NCBI GenBank assembly: GCA_964195155.1
Contig: CAXMOP010000060.1
Coordinates: 16,788-80,787 of the forward strand
DNA length: 64,000 bases
From: JACZST01 sp964195155
Lineage (GTDB): Bacteria > Actinomycetota > Acidimicrobiia > Spongiisociales > UBA5794
Direction of reading: 5' to 3'
Positions 55,089-63,612 of the stretch are shown here, piece by piece (the stretch's first letter is position 1; every line of letters begins with the position of its first letter). The position numbers were made by a program, and so were the translations under genes. The notes under the pieces are model-generated. The model had not been told where the DNA came from. It did no database searches and worked only from the letters and a program-made list of their open reading frames with translations.

Positions 55089-55199
55089 GGACGGTGTTGA
55101 ACAATGACGAGTGCCCTGAGCCGCCGCTCGCTTGAGTGTTGCGGTGACGCTGTTTCTCCAGTCAGCGCCGGCACGCTGGAGGATTGCTCAACACCCTCC
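55089..55199. repeat. 111-bp element with 17-bp imperfect terminal inverted repeats
   Basis: GGACGGTGTTGAACAAT (55089-55105) and ATTGCTCAACACCCTCC (55183-55199) match as inverted repeats at 15 of 17 positions. The 77-bp interior has no ORF of note. The element fills the space between the DUF2330 gene and the convergent hydrolase and ends at the latter's stop codon. It could be a MITE-like remnant or a shared transcript-end structure. Confidence 0.55.
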
Positions 55200-55867
55200 T
55201 AGTTCGTCTTGGCGCTCCGAAGCGCCGACGCTGCCTCCTCGGTGGTCACAACGTCGTTTGCGAGGAACCTGTAGTTGGTCATCGCTGCGGCATACCCGTC
55301 GCCGAGGTCGGGGAGGATGGCCGCCGCCGTGGCGTCCTGAATCACCGTCACATCGAATCCGCTCTCCAGCATTGCGCGCAGATGCGCCTCGGTGCAAAGG
55401 TTGGCCGACATCCCGCACAGGTACACCGAGTCGATTCCCCGCTTCCTCAGTTGGAGGAAGAGATCGTTGTTCTCGGGGCCGTAGACCTTGTGCGGACTGG
55501 CTACGACGGTCTCGCCGTTATGGATGTGCTGCTTGTACTGATCGAGAAAGTCGGCACCGGAGCCTTCGAACCCGGTCAAGTCGAGCGGGTCGGGCCGGTC
55601 GTACATGCCAACCTCGTGCATCGCCTTTTCGATCGTGCCACCGAACTTCCAGCGATGGTCCCACGGGAAGTAGTAGTGGGGCGAGATAAACACCGGAACC
55701 CCGCCGCCCTTGGCGGCCTGGAACATGGTGTCGATGTTCTCGATCGTGTTGTTCTCGATGACGCTTTGTTTCACTGCGTCCCAGAACGCGCCTTTTTCGC
55801 TGAGGAAGTCGTTCTGTGGATCCGTCACCACGAGGGCAGTGACGTCGGCGATGACCGGAATTGCCAT
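55199..55867 (-). CDS. Isochorismatase-like cysteine hydrolase
   Basis: The 222-residue protein keeps the family triad: Asp16 in DPQNDF, a Lys in SPHKVYGPENND and Cys158 in CGMSANLCTEA. The family includes nicotinamidases, N-carbamoylsarcosine hydrolases and isochorismatases; the metal and substrate loops here do not decide. It appears monocistronic. Confidence 0.88.
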   Translation of the reverse strand: MAIPVIADVTALVVTDPQNDFLSEKGAFWDAVKQSVIENNTIENIDTMFQAAKGGGVPVFISPHYYFPWDHRWKFGGTIEKAMHEVGMYDRPDPLDLTGFEGSGADFLDQYKQHIHNGETVVASPHKVYGPENNDLFLQLRKRGIDSVYLCGMSANLCTEAHLRAMLESGFDVTVIQDATAAAILPDLGDGYAAAMTNYRFLANDVVTTEEAASALRSAKTN

Positions 55868-55976
55868 GACGGGATCTCTCTTTCTGTCTCCTACGGGCCT
55901 TCTCCGAGCCTACCCGTCGATCAGCAAGGGGATGACGTCGCGCATCGACCCAAGCCGTTGGGCGGTCCACACGCGA

Positions 55977-56600
55977 CTAGCCGTCGTCGTTGGCAGAGGT
56001 TGCAAACTCGATGGAAGCAGCAATGATCGTCTTCACCACATCAAGGTCCTCGCCATCACGCGGCGCGTAGACCATTACCAGATTCGGGATCGATCCATCG
56101 AGCGCAAACGGGTGGTACTCGCCCCAGCCCTGGTCGACCATCTGTTGAGCATCGCCCGCCGGCAGCCTGAGGTGCAGGCTGCCCCCATCTGGCTGGGGGT
56201 GGATGTGCGCAAACTCGCGGGCAACGATCATCGCTCTGCTGTTCAGAGTCACGCCCTGTGCCACGGTCAGCGCTCGGGCACCCGGCAGTGAAGCCAGGCT
56301 CGGCAGCTCCACGATCCCATCTCGGGAAAATGCCCATGTGGCCAATTCGGCGAACACATCGTCGCTCGACCCTTGATCGAGCTGGATGTGCGGGATGCCG
56401 GTCGTAACACTCGGACGTTCGCCAGGTCGGGGCTGAAGTGTCAGGTTCGAAACCACGGTGTTTCCTGTCCGAGGTGCCGTCGTCGGCGGTGCCGGCTGTG
56501 TTGCTGAAGGGTTCGTGGTTGGTGGGTCGGCGGCGCCAGAGCAGGCGGCAGCGGCAAGCGCCAGCGCCGCCGCAGCCACCGTCAGCCTCGTGGCGTGCAT
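55977..56600 (-). CDS. Lipoprotein with luciferase-like (DUF5519) domain
   Basis: The 207-residue protein has a type II signal (LTVAAAALALAAAACSGAAD, lipid Cys near 20) and a Pro/Thr-rich linker. The following domain has AHIHPQPDGGSLHLRLP and GWGEYHPFALDG, as in DUF5519 'luciferase' domain proteins; no light production is implied. ATG at 56600 gives a signal peptide in the correct place; longer versions do not. Confidence 0.75.
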   Translation of the reverse strand: MHATRLTVAAAALALAAAACSGAADPPTTNPSATQPAPPTTAPRTGNTVVSNLTLQPRPGERPSVTTGIPHIQLDQGSSDDVFAELATWAFSRDGIVELPSLASLPGARALTVAQGVTLNSRAMIVAREFAHIHPQPDGGSLHLRLPAGDAQQMVDQGWGEYHPFALDGSIPNLVMVYAPRDGEDLDVVKTIIAASIEFATSANDDG

Positions 56601-56751
56601 GTGATCACGCGATGGGCGCGCCGTTGAGCTTCGGGAAGGAGGGTCCGACGCTCTCCTTGCGACGGATGCGCGCGACCATCCTGCTCGGCACATTCGATCG
56701 CATGAGCCGCAGCTATCGTTTGCCGCACACTCACCGAGCCAAGGGGAAGCC

Positions 56752-57123
56752 GTGGATCTTGGAGCATTCTCGATCAGCCTCGCTGTCAAGGACATGGTCG
56801 CATCGCGAGCCTTCTACTCGAAACTGGGATTTGAGATGGTCGCAGGCGACGGCGAGACCTGGACAATCGTCGCCAACCAATTGGTCGCCATCGGCCTGTT
56901 CCAAGGAATGTTCGAATCGAACATCCTGACCTTCAATCCCGGCTGGGCTGGCCTCGGTGAACCGGTCGACGGGTTCACCGACATCCGAAAGCTGAGTAGC
57001 CGGCTGACAGACGAGGGGCTCGAGCCGATCGACGACACGACCGGAGAGACACCGAGTGGTCCCGCCAGCTTCACGATCACGGACCCGGACGGCAACGCCA
57101 TCCTCTTCGACCAGCACGTCTAG
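56752..57123 (+). CDS. VOC-superfamily (glyoxalase/bleomycin-resistance fold) protein
   Basis: The 123-residue protein consists of two beta-alpha-beta3 modules, starting FSISLAVKDMVASRAFYSKL and ending FTITDPDGNAILFDQ. The metal-ligand positions are only partly filled (Glu or Gln not obvious in the first module), so the catalytic type is unclear. The start is GTG at 56752, 151 bp from the divergent lipoprotein gene. Confidence 0.8.
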   Translation: MDLGAFSISLAVKDMVASRAFYSKLGFEMVAGDGETWTIVANQLVAIGLFQGMFESNILTFNPGWAGLGEPVDGFTDIRKLSSRLTDEGLEPIDDTTGETPSGPASFTITDPDGNAILFDQHV

Positions 57124-57167
57124 ACGTCGCGTCGCGAGGCCGGCGGGCACCGACGACGTTGGAGGCT

Positions 57168-57683
57168 CTACCAGCGCTCCAGGTGGACTACCTCGTCATA
57201 GGGCCGGCGATCGGGCTTCTCGATCGGCTTGAGCGGCCGATCTCCGGGGTAGCCGAGACCCATCAGCCAGGTCAGTCGCCGGTCATCGGGAAGCCCGAGG
57301 ATCTCCGCACCGAGGTGGTAGTCCTCAACCGAGGCGTGCCGGGAGCCAATCCCGAGATCGACTGCGGCGATCATCATCGCCATCACCGCCTGACCCAGAT
57401 CGAAGTTGATCGACTCGCTGGTTCGCGGGTCATCGCTGTACGGGGCGACAACGGCGACCGCAGCCGCCGCGTCGACGATATGCGCCGCCCCGCGCCAAAC
57501 CATCGACAGCTGATGGAGCTGCTCTCGATCCCGAACCAAGACGAAACCCCAGCGCTGCTCGTTGCGCGAGGATGGTGATCGGCGGCCCGCTTCGAGAATC
57601 TTGGTCAGTTTCTCCTCTTCGATCGGCCGATCCGCGTAGCTCTCGATTTTCCGCCTTGTCTTGATTGCATCCCAGGTTTCCAT
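57168..57683 (-). CDS. Nitroreductase-family flavoprotein
   Basis: The 171-residue protein has the FMN-binding start TRRKIESYADRPI, SPSSRNEQRWGFVLV, and the conserved late motif LMGLGYPGDRP. It is short but complete for the smaller nitroreductase branch. ATG at 57683 was chosen; upstream codons lack similarity. The electron acceptor is unknown. Confidence 0.88.
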   Translation of the reverse strand: METWDAIKTRRKIESYADRPIEEEKLTKILEAGRRSPSSRNEQRWGFVLVRDREQLHQLSMVWRGAAHIVDAAAAVAVVAPYSDDPRTSESINFDLGQAVMAMMIAAVDLGIGSRHASVEDYHLGAEILGLPDDRRLTWLMGLGYPGDRPLKPIEKPDRRPYDEVVHLERW

Positions 57684-57854
57684 GCGAGTCAGACTAACGG
57701 CGACAGGCGCAGTCGGGACACAGCCCCGGCGGCGCCCAACCGCTCGACAGCATCGGGCGGCGTGCCAGCTTGATACGATCCCGAGGACGCAGAAACAAGC
57801 AGGGTGCGAGGCGGTAGTTCGGCCTCTCTCGTGCCATGCAGGAGGAGGTCGGCC

Positions 57855-58496
57855 ATGGTCACATCGCAACAGTCCTACGGAGCCCGCCTGGACATCGACT
57901 ACCCGGAGACGCTCGACCAGGTCACCACTTTCTTCCGGTTGATCTGGATCATCCCGATCATGATCATTCTGTCCCTGATCTCGGCAGCTACGAGCTGGAC
58001 CTTGGTCACCGAAACTGGAGAAACCATCACGCGGAGCAGCGGTGGGATCGCCGCCGGGCTCTTCGCTGCGACGCTGCTGATGATCGTGTTCCGGGAGCGG
58101 TACCCGCGCTGGTGGTTCGACTTTGCCCGCGAATTCGCCCGTTTCTCGACCCGCGTCTTCGCCTACCTGGTCCTACTCACCGATCAGTATCCCTCAACCG
58201 TTGACGAGCAGTCGGTGCATCTCGACCTCGACTACCCCGACGTCGAGCAAGACCTCAACCGGTGGCTGCCGTTGGTGAAATGGTTTCTCGCAATCCCCCA
58301 CTACATCGTGCTCATGGTGCTCTTCCTCGGCGCGATCGTGGTGGCCGTCATTGCCTGGTTCGCCATCCTCTTCACCGGACGCTATCCACGAGCACTTTTC
58401 GATTACATGGTGGGGGTTGGTCGATGGGGACTTCGCGTCCAGGCCTATGCCTTCTTTCTCGTCACCGACCAGTATCCGCCGTTCAGCCTCAATTGA
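57855..58496 (+). CDS. DUF4389 membrane protein
   Basis: The 213-residue protein has two related halves, each with LDIDYP or LDLDYP, followed by a hydrophobic hairpin and then LLTDQYP or LVTDQYP, the internal duplication typical of DUF4389. Three or four membrane segments are likely. GGAGGAGG precedes the ATG at good spacing. The function is unknown. Confidence 0.85.
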   Translation: MVTSQQSYGARLDIDYPETLDQVTTFFRLIWIIPIMIILSLISAATSWTLVTETGETITRSSGGIAAGLFAATLLMIVFRERYPRWWFDFAREFARFSTRVFAYLVLLTDQYPSTVDEQSVHLDLDYPDVEQDLNRWLPLVKWFLAIPHYIVLMVLFLGAIVVAVIAWFAILFTGRYPRALFDYMVGVGRWGLRVQAYAFFLVTDQYPPFSLN

Positions 58497-58663
58497 TCTG
58501 CGAGGCGTGCTTTAGCAACCGCGAGCGCGCCGAAGCGGCGCTGTCGGCGCCCAAGGAGACGGAGGGTGAAGGACTATTCTGGCCGTTGGGTGTCCTCGTG
58601 GGCCGTCCCCATTCGTAGGGAGGGTGAGCGCGGGAAGGGCCCGCACCAAAGCGAGGAGAAATC

Positions 58664-59050
58664 ATGAGTCAGTACCTGTTGTCTACGTACTCTGTTGACG
58701 GCGAGGTCGAGGGGGCGCCGATGACCCCCGAGGACATGCAGGCATTCATGGGGAAGGTCATTGCCCTCGAAGCAGAGATGGATGCGAGCGATACGTTCGT
58801 CTTCGGTGGAGCACTCCATGACCCCGATGCGGCGACCGTCGTCCACTCGAGCGATGGCGACCCGGTCACGACCGACGGGCCGTTCGTCGAGTCGAAGGAG
58901 CACATCGGCGGGTTCTACATCATCAACGCCGACGACCTCGATGAAGCCCTGGCCTGGGCCCGCAAGACTGCGGAAGCAACCAACCATCCGATCGAGGTCC
59001 GCCCATTTCGAGCGACCGGGCGCGTCGAAGATTGGCGTGGCGAGGCGTGA
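58664..59050 (+). CDS. DGPF/YCII-domain protein paired with an ECF sigma factor
   Basis: The 128-residue protein has DGPFVESKEHIGGFYIINAD, the motif that names the DGPF family. Such proteins are genetically linked to ECF42 sigma factors, and this gene overlaps one (GTGA at 59047-59050). A strong GAGGAG site precedes the ATG. Its biochemical role is unknown; dimeric alpha-beta barrel folding is expected. Confidence 0.9.
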   Translation: MSQYLLSTYSVDGEVEGAPMTPEDMQAFMGKVIALEAEMDASDTFVFGGALHDPDAATVVHSSDGDPVTTDGPFVESKEHIGGFYIINADDLDEALAWARKTAEATNHPIEVRPFRATGRVEDWRGEA

Positions 59051-60282
59051 CGCCAACCGTCGCCGCCCGTCGGGGAGCGACAGATGTTGAGCGCGTGTTC
59101 CGTGAGGTGTACGGCCAGGCGGTGGCGACACTGGTCCGTGTCTTCGGCGACATCACGCTTGCCGAAGACGCGGTCCAGGACGCGTTTGTCGTGGCGAGCG
59201 AGCGGTGGCGGAGCGACGGCATCCCACCCAACCCGGCGGGATGGATCGTCACGACCGCACGAAACCGTGCCATCGATGACCGCCGCCGTTCGGCCCGGGG
59301 CCGGGAGCTCCATGAACAGCTTGGTGCGGCTGCTCGCACCTGGCACGACCCGGTCGCTGAGGAATGGGGAGAGGACGCCGCGGTGAAGGACGACCAACTC
59401 CGACTCATCTTCACCTGCTGCCATCCGGCGTTGCGGACGGAGCACCAGGTGGCCTTGACCTTGCGGCTCCTTGGCGGGCTGAGCGTGGATGAGGTAGCCC
59501 GCTCGTTTCTGGTGAGCGAGCCCGCAATGGCCAAGCGTCTCGTCCGGGCCAAGTACAAGATCAAGGCCGCCAACATCCCCTATCGAGTGCCGGCCGAAGC
59601 CGACCTCCCCGAGCGACTCCGCGCGGTCCTGTCGGTGCTGTACCTCATCTACAACACCGGGCTCGACGATCCGCAACGATCCGTGTTGCGGAGCGAGGCG
59701 ACTCGGCTCGCTCGTGCTCTGGTCGAGTTGATGCCCGACGAACCGGAGGCGGCGGGTTTGCTGGGTCTGATGCTGCTCAGCGAGGCGCGGGTGCCGGCCC
59801 GCACCGCCAAGAGCCCCCTCGTGCTCTTGCGCGATCAGGACCGGACCAAATGGAATCGCACCATGATCGAAGAAGGAAACGCAATCGTGCGCGCCTGTCT
59901 CCGACGCAACCGACCGGGCCCCTTCCAACTCCAGGCCGCGATCCAGGCCGTGCACTGCGACGCCGATTCGTTCGAGGCAACCGATTGGGCCCAGATCGTC
60001 GCTCTGTACGATCAACTGTTCTCGGTCATGCCCACGCCCGTGGTTGCACTCAATCGGGCCATCGCCATCGGCGAGATCGAGGGTCCCGAAGCTGCGCTCG
60101 CCGCGCTCGACGCGGTAGCACCCGACCTCGACACCTATCACCTGCTGCACGCAGCCCGCGGCACCACGTTGCGCCGGCTTGGACGACGAGACGAAGCGAA
60201 GGCCGCCTTCGAACGCGCCGCCGGCCTCGCCGCGACGGAAGTGGATCGGCAGTTTCTCACCCAACAGATCGAGGAGTACTGA
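59047..60282 (+). CDS. ECF42-type sigma factor with C-terminal TPR-like extension
   Basis: The 411-residue protein has sigma-2 (about 10-80, VFREVYGQAVATLVRVFGD) and sigma-4 (about 115-170, LTLRLLGGLSVDEVARSFLV) regions. A long C-terminal extension (about 185-411), with KDDQLRLIFTCCHPAL before it, is characteristic of the ECF42 group, where the extension is needed for activity and no anti-sigma gene is linked. The GTG start overlaps the DGPF gene's stop. The extension may sense the signal itself. Confidence 0.88.
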   Translation: MTPTVAARRGATDVERVFREVYGQAVATLVRVFGDITLAEDAVQDAFVVASERWRSDGIPPNPAGWIVTTARNRAIDDRRRSARGRELHEQLGAAARTWHDPVAEEWGEDAAVKDDQLRLIFTCCHPALRTEHQVALTLRLLGGLSVDEVARSFLVSEPAMAKRLVRAKYKIKAANIPYRVPAEADLPERLRAVLSVLYLIYNTGLDDPQRSVLRSEATRLARALVELMPDEPEAAGLLGLMLLSEARVPARTAKSPLVLLRDQDRTKWNRTMIEEGNAIVRACLRRNRPGPFQLQAAIQAVHCDADSFEATDWAQIVALYDQLFSVMPTPVVALNRAIAIGEIEGPEAALAALDAVAPDLDTYHLLHAARGTTLRRLGRRDEAKAAFERAAGLAATEVDRQFLTQQIEEY

Positions 60283-60285
60283 CCG

Positions 60286-60331
60286 TTCTTGCGTAGCAGC
60301 GTCCGGTATACCGGATCAGGCTACGCAAGAT
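60286..60331. repeat. 46-nt inverted-repeat element, copy 3
   Basis: TTCTTGCGTAGC and GCTACGCAAGAT frame a second palindrome, TCCGGTATACCGGA. It starts 3 bp after the sigma-factor stop and supplies the last codons and stop of the convergent hydrolase. The outer arms match the other two copies; the last base differs. Confidence 0.85.
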
Positions 60332-61217
60332 TGGAGCGGCCTCTGACCTGTCGATGCCACCAGTCACGAATGGTCTCCACATAGAGGTCTGGGTCGACGG
60401 TCATTGGGAAGTGGTATCCCTTGGGTACAACGATCCCTTCGTGATTGGGGAAGGTTGCGGCGTGGCGGTCCTGGAACTGCCACGGATCGTTGTACTGGCC
60501 AAAGATGGTCAACACGGGCCGGTCGTTGAGCGCCGTGTTTGTTGCTTCGGCGATTCGGTTGAAGTGTTCGCTGCTGTTGAGCGCCGACTTCATCAGCGAG
60601 TGGATTCGGCGGCGTCGGCTGCGGTCACGATAGGGACCGCGAAACGCCTTCCTTCCTGCCCGGCTCAGCCGGCGACCGACACCGAACCTGGTGCTGGCAG
60701 TTCGAGCCAGGAAGTTCGTCGCGGTGTCGAGCCACACCATGGACCCGGAACCCATCGTCTTCAGCATGGCCCGCAGGCTCCACTTGTCCGGTTCCCAGGC
60801 GAAGGTGTTGGTCAACACCAGGGCCTGATACCGGTCGGCGTCGAGCGCAGCGGCACCGAGCGCCACTGGTCCACCGAGGTCGTGAGCCACCAGCGTCACG
60901 TCGCTCAGGCCGAACTCTGCGACAAACTCGGCGAGGACGCCGCTCAGCTCCGGGATGGTCAGTTCGCGATCCGAAGTGCCGGCGAGGCCGGAGCCGGGAA
61001 AGTCGATCGCGATCGTTCGGAAGTCCTTCTGTAGCCCAACGATGACGTCGCGCCAGATGAACGACCACAGGCCCGCATGCACAAACAGCAATGTGGGTCC
61101 GTCGCCTTCGTCGATATAGCTGACATTCCCCGATGTCAGGTCGAGACTCTGTAGCCGGAATGGGAACTCTTCGTGTGGCAGCCAAGCTGGGCGCTCAACG
61201 GTATGGGTGGTGGTCAT
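60321..61217 (-). CDS. Alpha/beta-hydrolase, haloalkane-dehalogenase-like
   Basis: The 298-residue protein has LFVHAGLWSFIWRD (oxyanion region) and the nucleophile elbow VAHDLGGPVAL with Asp113 in place of Ser, as in haloalkane dehalogenases and epoxide hydrolases. His near GYHFPM could be the base. ATG at 61217 follows AGGAG at 7 nt. The divergence from known halide-binding residues was not assessed, so the substrate is open. The TetR gene at 61974 is on the same strand upstream and may control it. Confidence 0.8.
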   Translation of the reverse strand: MTTTHTVERPAWLPHEEFPFRLQSLDLTSGNVSYIDEGDGPTLLFVHAGLWSFIWRDVIVGLQKDFRTIAIDFPGSGLAGTSDRELTIPELSGVLAEFVAEFGLSDVTLVAHDLGGPVALGAAALDADRYQALVLTNTFAWEPDKWSLRAMLKTMGSGSMVWLDTATNFLARTASTRFGVGRRLSRAGRKAFRGPYRDRSRRRRIHSLMKSALNSSEHFNRIAEATNTALNDRPVLTIFGQYNDPWQFQDRHAATFPNHEGIVVPKGYHFPMTVDPDLYVETIRDWWHRQVRGRSNLA

Positions 61218-61323
61218 GTCTAGGCTCCTCGTGCTCATCACAGGTTTGTCCTGTGGTGGTGAAAGCCCGTCCTCGCCGGTGTCGATATGCTGCCGAGGGC
61301 GGGCTCTTTCGTGTCTGCTGTTT

Positions 61324-61974
61324 TCATGTCTCTGATGCGACCTCCTTGGTGGCGTTTTCCGGCGCCGGAACCTGCAGGCCCGGTGCCAAGAATCTGATCA
61401 TGCGAGCCAGCGTGTCATCGGCCTGGGCATCGGTCATTCCGTCGTCGGGCCAGGTGGCGAAGAGGTGGATCAGCACGGCCGTTACCCGAGACATGCGCCA
61501 TTCGATCTCGTCGAAGGTGAGATGGTCGAGCGTTGCGGCCAGAACAGGGAACAGACGGGTTTGGACCTCGGCGAACTGTTCCTGGGCCATCTGCTGGATC
61601 CACGGTGTCGGGTCCATGTAGGTCCGCCCCAGGAAGTGGGCCACGGTTGGACCCCGCTGGTGCAGCCTCTGCAGCGTCTCGATGTCGGGACGGATGAATG
61701 CTTCGAGGATCGCTTCTATGGAGGGCGGATGCGGCTGAGCGTCGTCGAGGGCGCGTTCGAGCAGCTTGAAGCGTCGTTCGTTGAGCGGACCGACGATCCG
61801 ATCGGTCACCCCGCGAAGCACTTCCTCTTTCGATCCGTAGTGGTAATGGATGGCAGCCACGTTGACGTTCGCGGCCCGGGTGATCTCGCGGATCGCGGTT
61901 CCGTCATACCCCCGTTCCGCGAAGAGCCGCTCGGCGGCGTCGAGGATGTCCGTTTTGGTGTCTCTGGGTGTCAC
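61324..61974 (-). CDS. TetR-family regulator upstream of the hydrolase
   Basis: The 216-residue protein has an N-terminal HTH (about 5-52: TDILDAAERLFAERGYDGTA, then NVNVAAIHYHYGSKEEVL) and a TetR C-terminal domain. I chose GTG at 61974 because GGAGGG precedes it and a near-consensus promoter overlaps the alternative ATG at 62001, which would then be outside the transcript. It runs in the same direction as the hydrolase, 106 bp apart. Confidence 0.85.
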   Translation of the reverse strand: MTPRDTKTDILDAAERLFAERGYDGTAIREITRAANVNVAAIHYHYGSKEEVLRGVTDRIVGPLNERRFKLLERALDDAQPHPPSIEAILEAFIRPDIETLQRLHQRGPTVAHFLGRTYMDPTPWIQQMAQEQFAEVQTRLFPVLAATLDHLTFDEIEWRMSRVTAVLIHLFATWPDDGMTDAQADDTLARMIRFLAPGLQVPAPENATKEVASET

Positions 61975-61996
61975 ATGCCCTCCAACAGTCGCTTGA

Positions 61997-62025
61997 ATCA
62001 TATGTTCGAAGCGTTCGATTGTCAA
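61997..62025 (-). promoter_or_regulatory. TetR-gene promoter with embedded palindrome
   Basis: TTGACA (62020-62025), a 17-bp spacer and TATGAT (61997-62002) on the minus strand. The spacer holds TCGAA-GCG-TTCGA (62006-62018), a 13-bp palindrome fit for autorepression. The predicted start is near 61990. The 255 bp between this promoter and the next plus-strand gene contain no further feature I can support. Confidence 0.7.
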
Positions 62026-62280
62026 GGAGAAACCGGGCAGGAAAGATGGTTGATCGATGAGACCTTCAGATGCCGGTCGGCACATGGCCGCGATCAACAC
62101 GAACCGCCAAAGATTCCCCCTCCCGCGAGCCGGGAGGCAGAGATCACCGCGCATGCCACAACTCGCACCGCGCGCCTCGTGTGCGATTTCAGAGCGCGGC
62201 CTCTGATACGCGCCGGTCAGCGGAGCGATTCGGCGGGTACGGTTGGAATGCACGTGGAGATCATCCCGAGAGGATGGGTC

Positions 62281-62646
62281 ATGCACATCGGTCGAATCCT
62301 TGCGCTCGTCGGTGCGCTGTTCGCAGTCCTCGGCCTCGCCCTAAAGGTTCTCATCATGGATGGGGTGGATGCGCTTCCTGAGTTGAGTCAAGCCGTTCCT
62401 GGGGTCCCTGACGGGATCCCCACGATCTTCGGTGGCCTGGACACCTGGGCCAAGGTCGTGGTCGTTGTTCTGTTGGTGGTCATTGTCGTCCTTGCGGTAC
62501 GTCCGCCGACGAAGCAGCCACAAGATCGGGTTTCGGCGGGCATCACCACGCTGGCCGGCGCGGCGTTCTTCGTCTACGCCGTCATCAAGCTCCTCGAGAC
62601 CGGGGATGAGTCGCTGGCCTTGACGGAGGTTTTCGACCAGCTTTGA
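62281..62646 (+). CDS. Membrane protein, 5' part of a gene interrupted by in-frame TGA
   Basis: The 121-residue ORF starts MHIGRILALVGALFAVLGLA with AGAGGA upstream and has three hydrophobic segments. It ends at TGA (62644-62646). The same frame stays open after that stop for another 435 bases and supplies a further glycine-rich span of the same character. It is best seen as the N-terminal part of one gene, broken by a nonsense change or read through. Confidence 0.6.
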   Translation: MHIGRILALVGALFAVLGLALKVLIMDGVDALPELSQAVPGVPDGIPTIFGGLDTWAKVVVVVLLVVIVVLAVRPPTKQPQDRVSAGITTLAGAAFFVYAVIKLLETGDESLALTEVFDQL

Positions 62647-63081
62647 GAAGTCGGGGCACGGCCCGAGGCGCTCGATGGCTCCATCGTGGCGCCGGGCTTT
62701 GGCTTCCTCATCATCATGGTCGGTACCGCACTAGTGGCAACTGGCGGTGGCTTCGGTCTCATCGGCCAAAGGGCCGCCGCATCGATGCGAGACCGGATCC
62801 CGACCGTCCTCCACACCCAGGATCACTGCGTCGTGAAAGAAGAGCCGATCGAGCGAACTCATCGACTCGCAGGGCAGCCATGTCCCCACTGTGGAGTCTC
62901 CCTCCCGGCCAAAGGGGGCGAGGTCCCGATCCAGATCGGAGACGACGGCAGCGTTGTCGCAGCAGAACCTGAGACGCGGCCTCCCATCTGGAAACGACCG
63001 ACGTTCATCGTTGCTGCAGTTGTCCTGGGAGTGTTAGCGACATACAGCTACATCGCTACATCGGTCGCCAATCAAAGATAA
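62647..63081 (+). pseudogene. 3' continuation of the interrupted membrane-protein gene
   Basis: In frame with the preceding ORF, this segment reads EVGARPEALDGSIV, then a span VAPGFGFLIIMVGTALVATG, a cytoplasmic or exported stretch with CPHCG, and a last span near the C-terminus. A GTG at 62686 could start it independently as a 131-residue protein, but it would then begin inside a membrane segment and has no Shine-Dalgarno sequence. Confidence 0.5.
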
Positions 63082-63339
63082 GCAGAGGCAGGAACGGGCG
63101 AGTTCAAAACCGCACGCCGATGTGTGCCGATCTCGCGCACTCGTGGAACTGATCGTTATCGAGCATATTGAATGATCGGCGCCGCGCCGCGTAGCTTGGA
63201 GACGCTTGTATCACATGGCGTGTCCCCTCTCCTGGTAGCCCGTAGGTGGTCTGTTAGGGCCATCTGGGAAGGTTCCCGCGTAGACCGATATGACAAGGAG
63301 CGAATCGATGGCGACCGCAGAGGCCGAGGCCGAAGGGAG

Positions 63340-63612
63340 CGACTCCGCCGCTTCCTCGCTGTCAACCTGCCGGGCGTGAGCGGAGCAGCCACCAACTATG
63401 CGGTCTGTCTGTACACGATGTCGCCAGACGAGCACTTCATCGTCGACCGTCATCCGACCTCCAAGCCCGTCTGCTTCGCTGTCGGCGGTCTTTCAGGGAA
63501 CGGATTCATGTTCACGCCGGTGCTCGGCGAGGTACTGGCCGAGCCGGCCCTCGACGGCAAGAACCATCTGCCGTACGAGTTCTTACGTCTCGATCGGTTC
63601 TCCGGCGCCTGA
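63340..63612 (+). pseudogene. C-terminal fragment of a sarcosine-oxidase-like (DAO) gene
   Basis: The frame reads RFLAVNLPGVSGAATNYAVC, then LYTMSPDEHFIVDRHP and VGGLSGNGFMFTPVLGEVLA. This matches the C-terminal quarter of monomeric sarcosine oxidase/N-methyltryptophan oxidase flavoproteins. The N-terminal FAD-binding part is absent, and the upstream in-frame sequence is unrelated. The 3' end overlaps the convergent partial gene by 30 bases. Confidence 0.7.

Noticed and set aside
62644..62646. Selenocysteine at the in-frame TGA
   Set aside because: No SECIS-like stem-loop immediately downstream and the protein is not of a known selenoprotein type.
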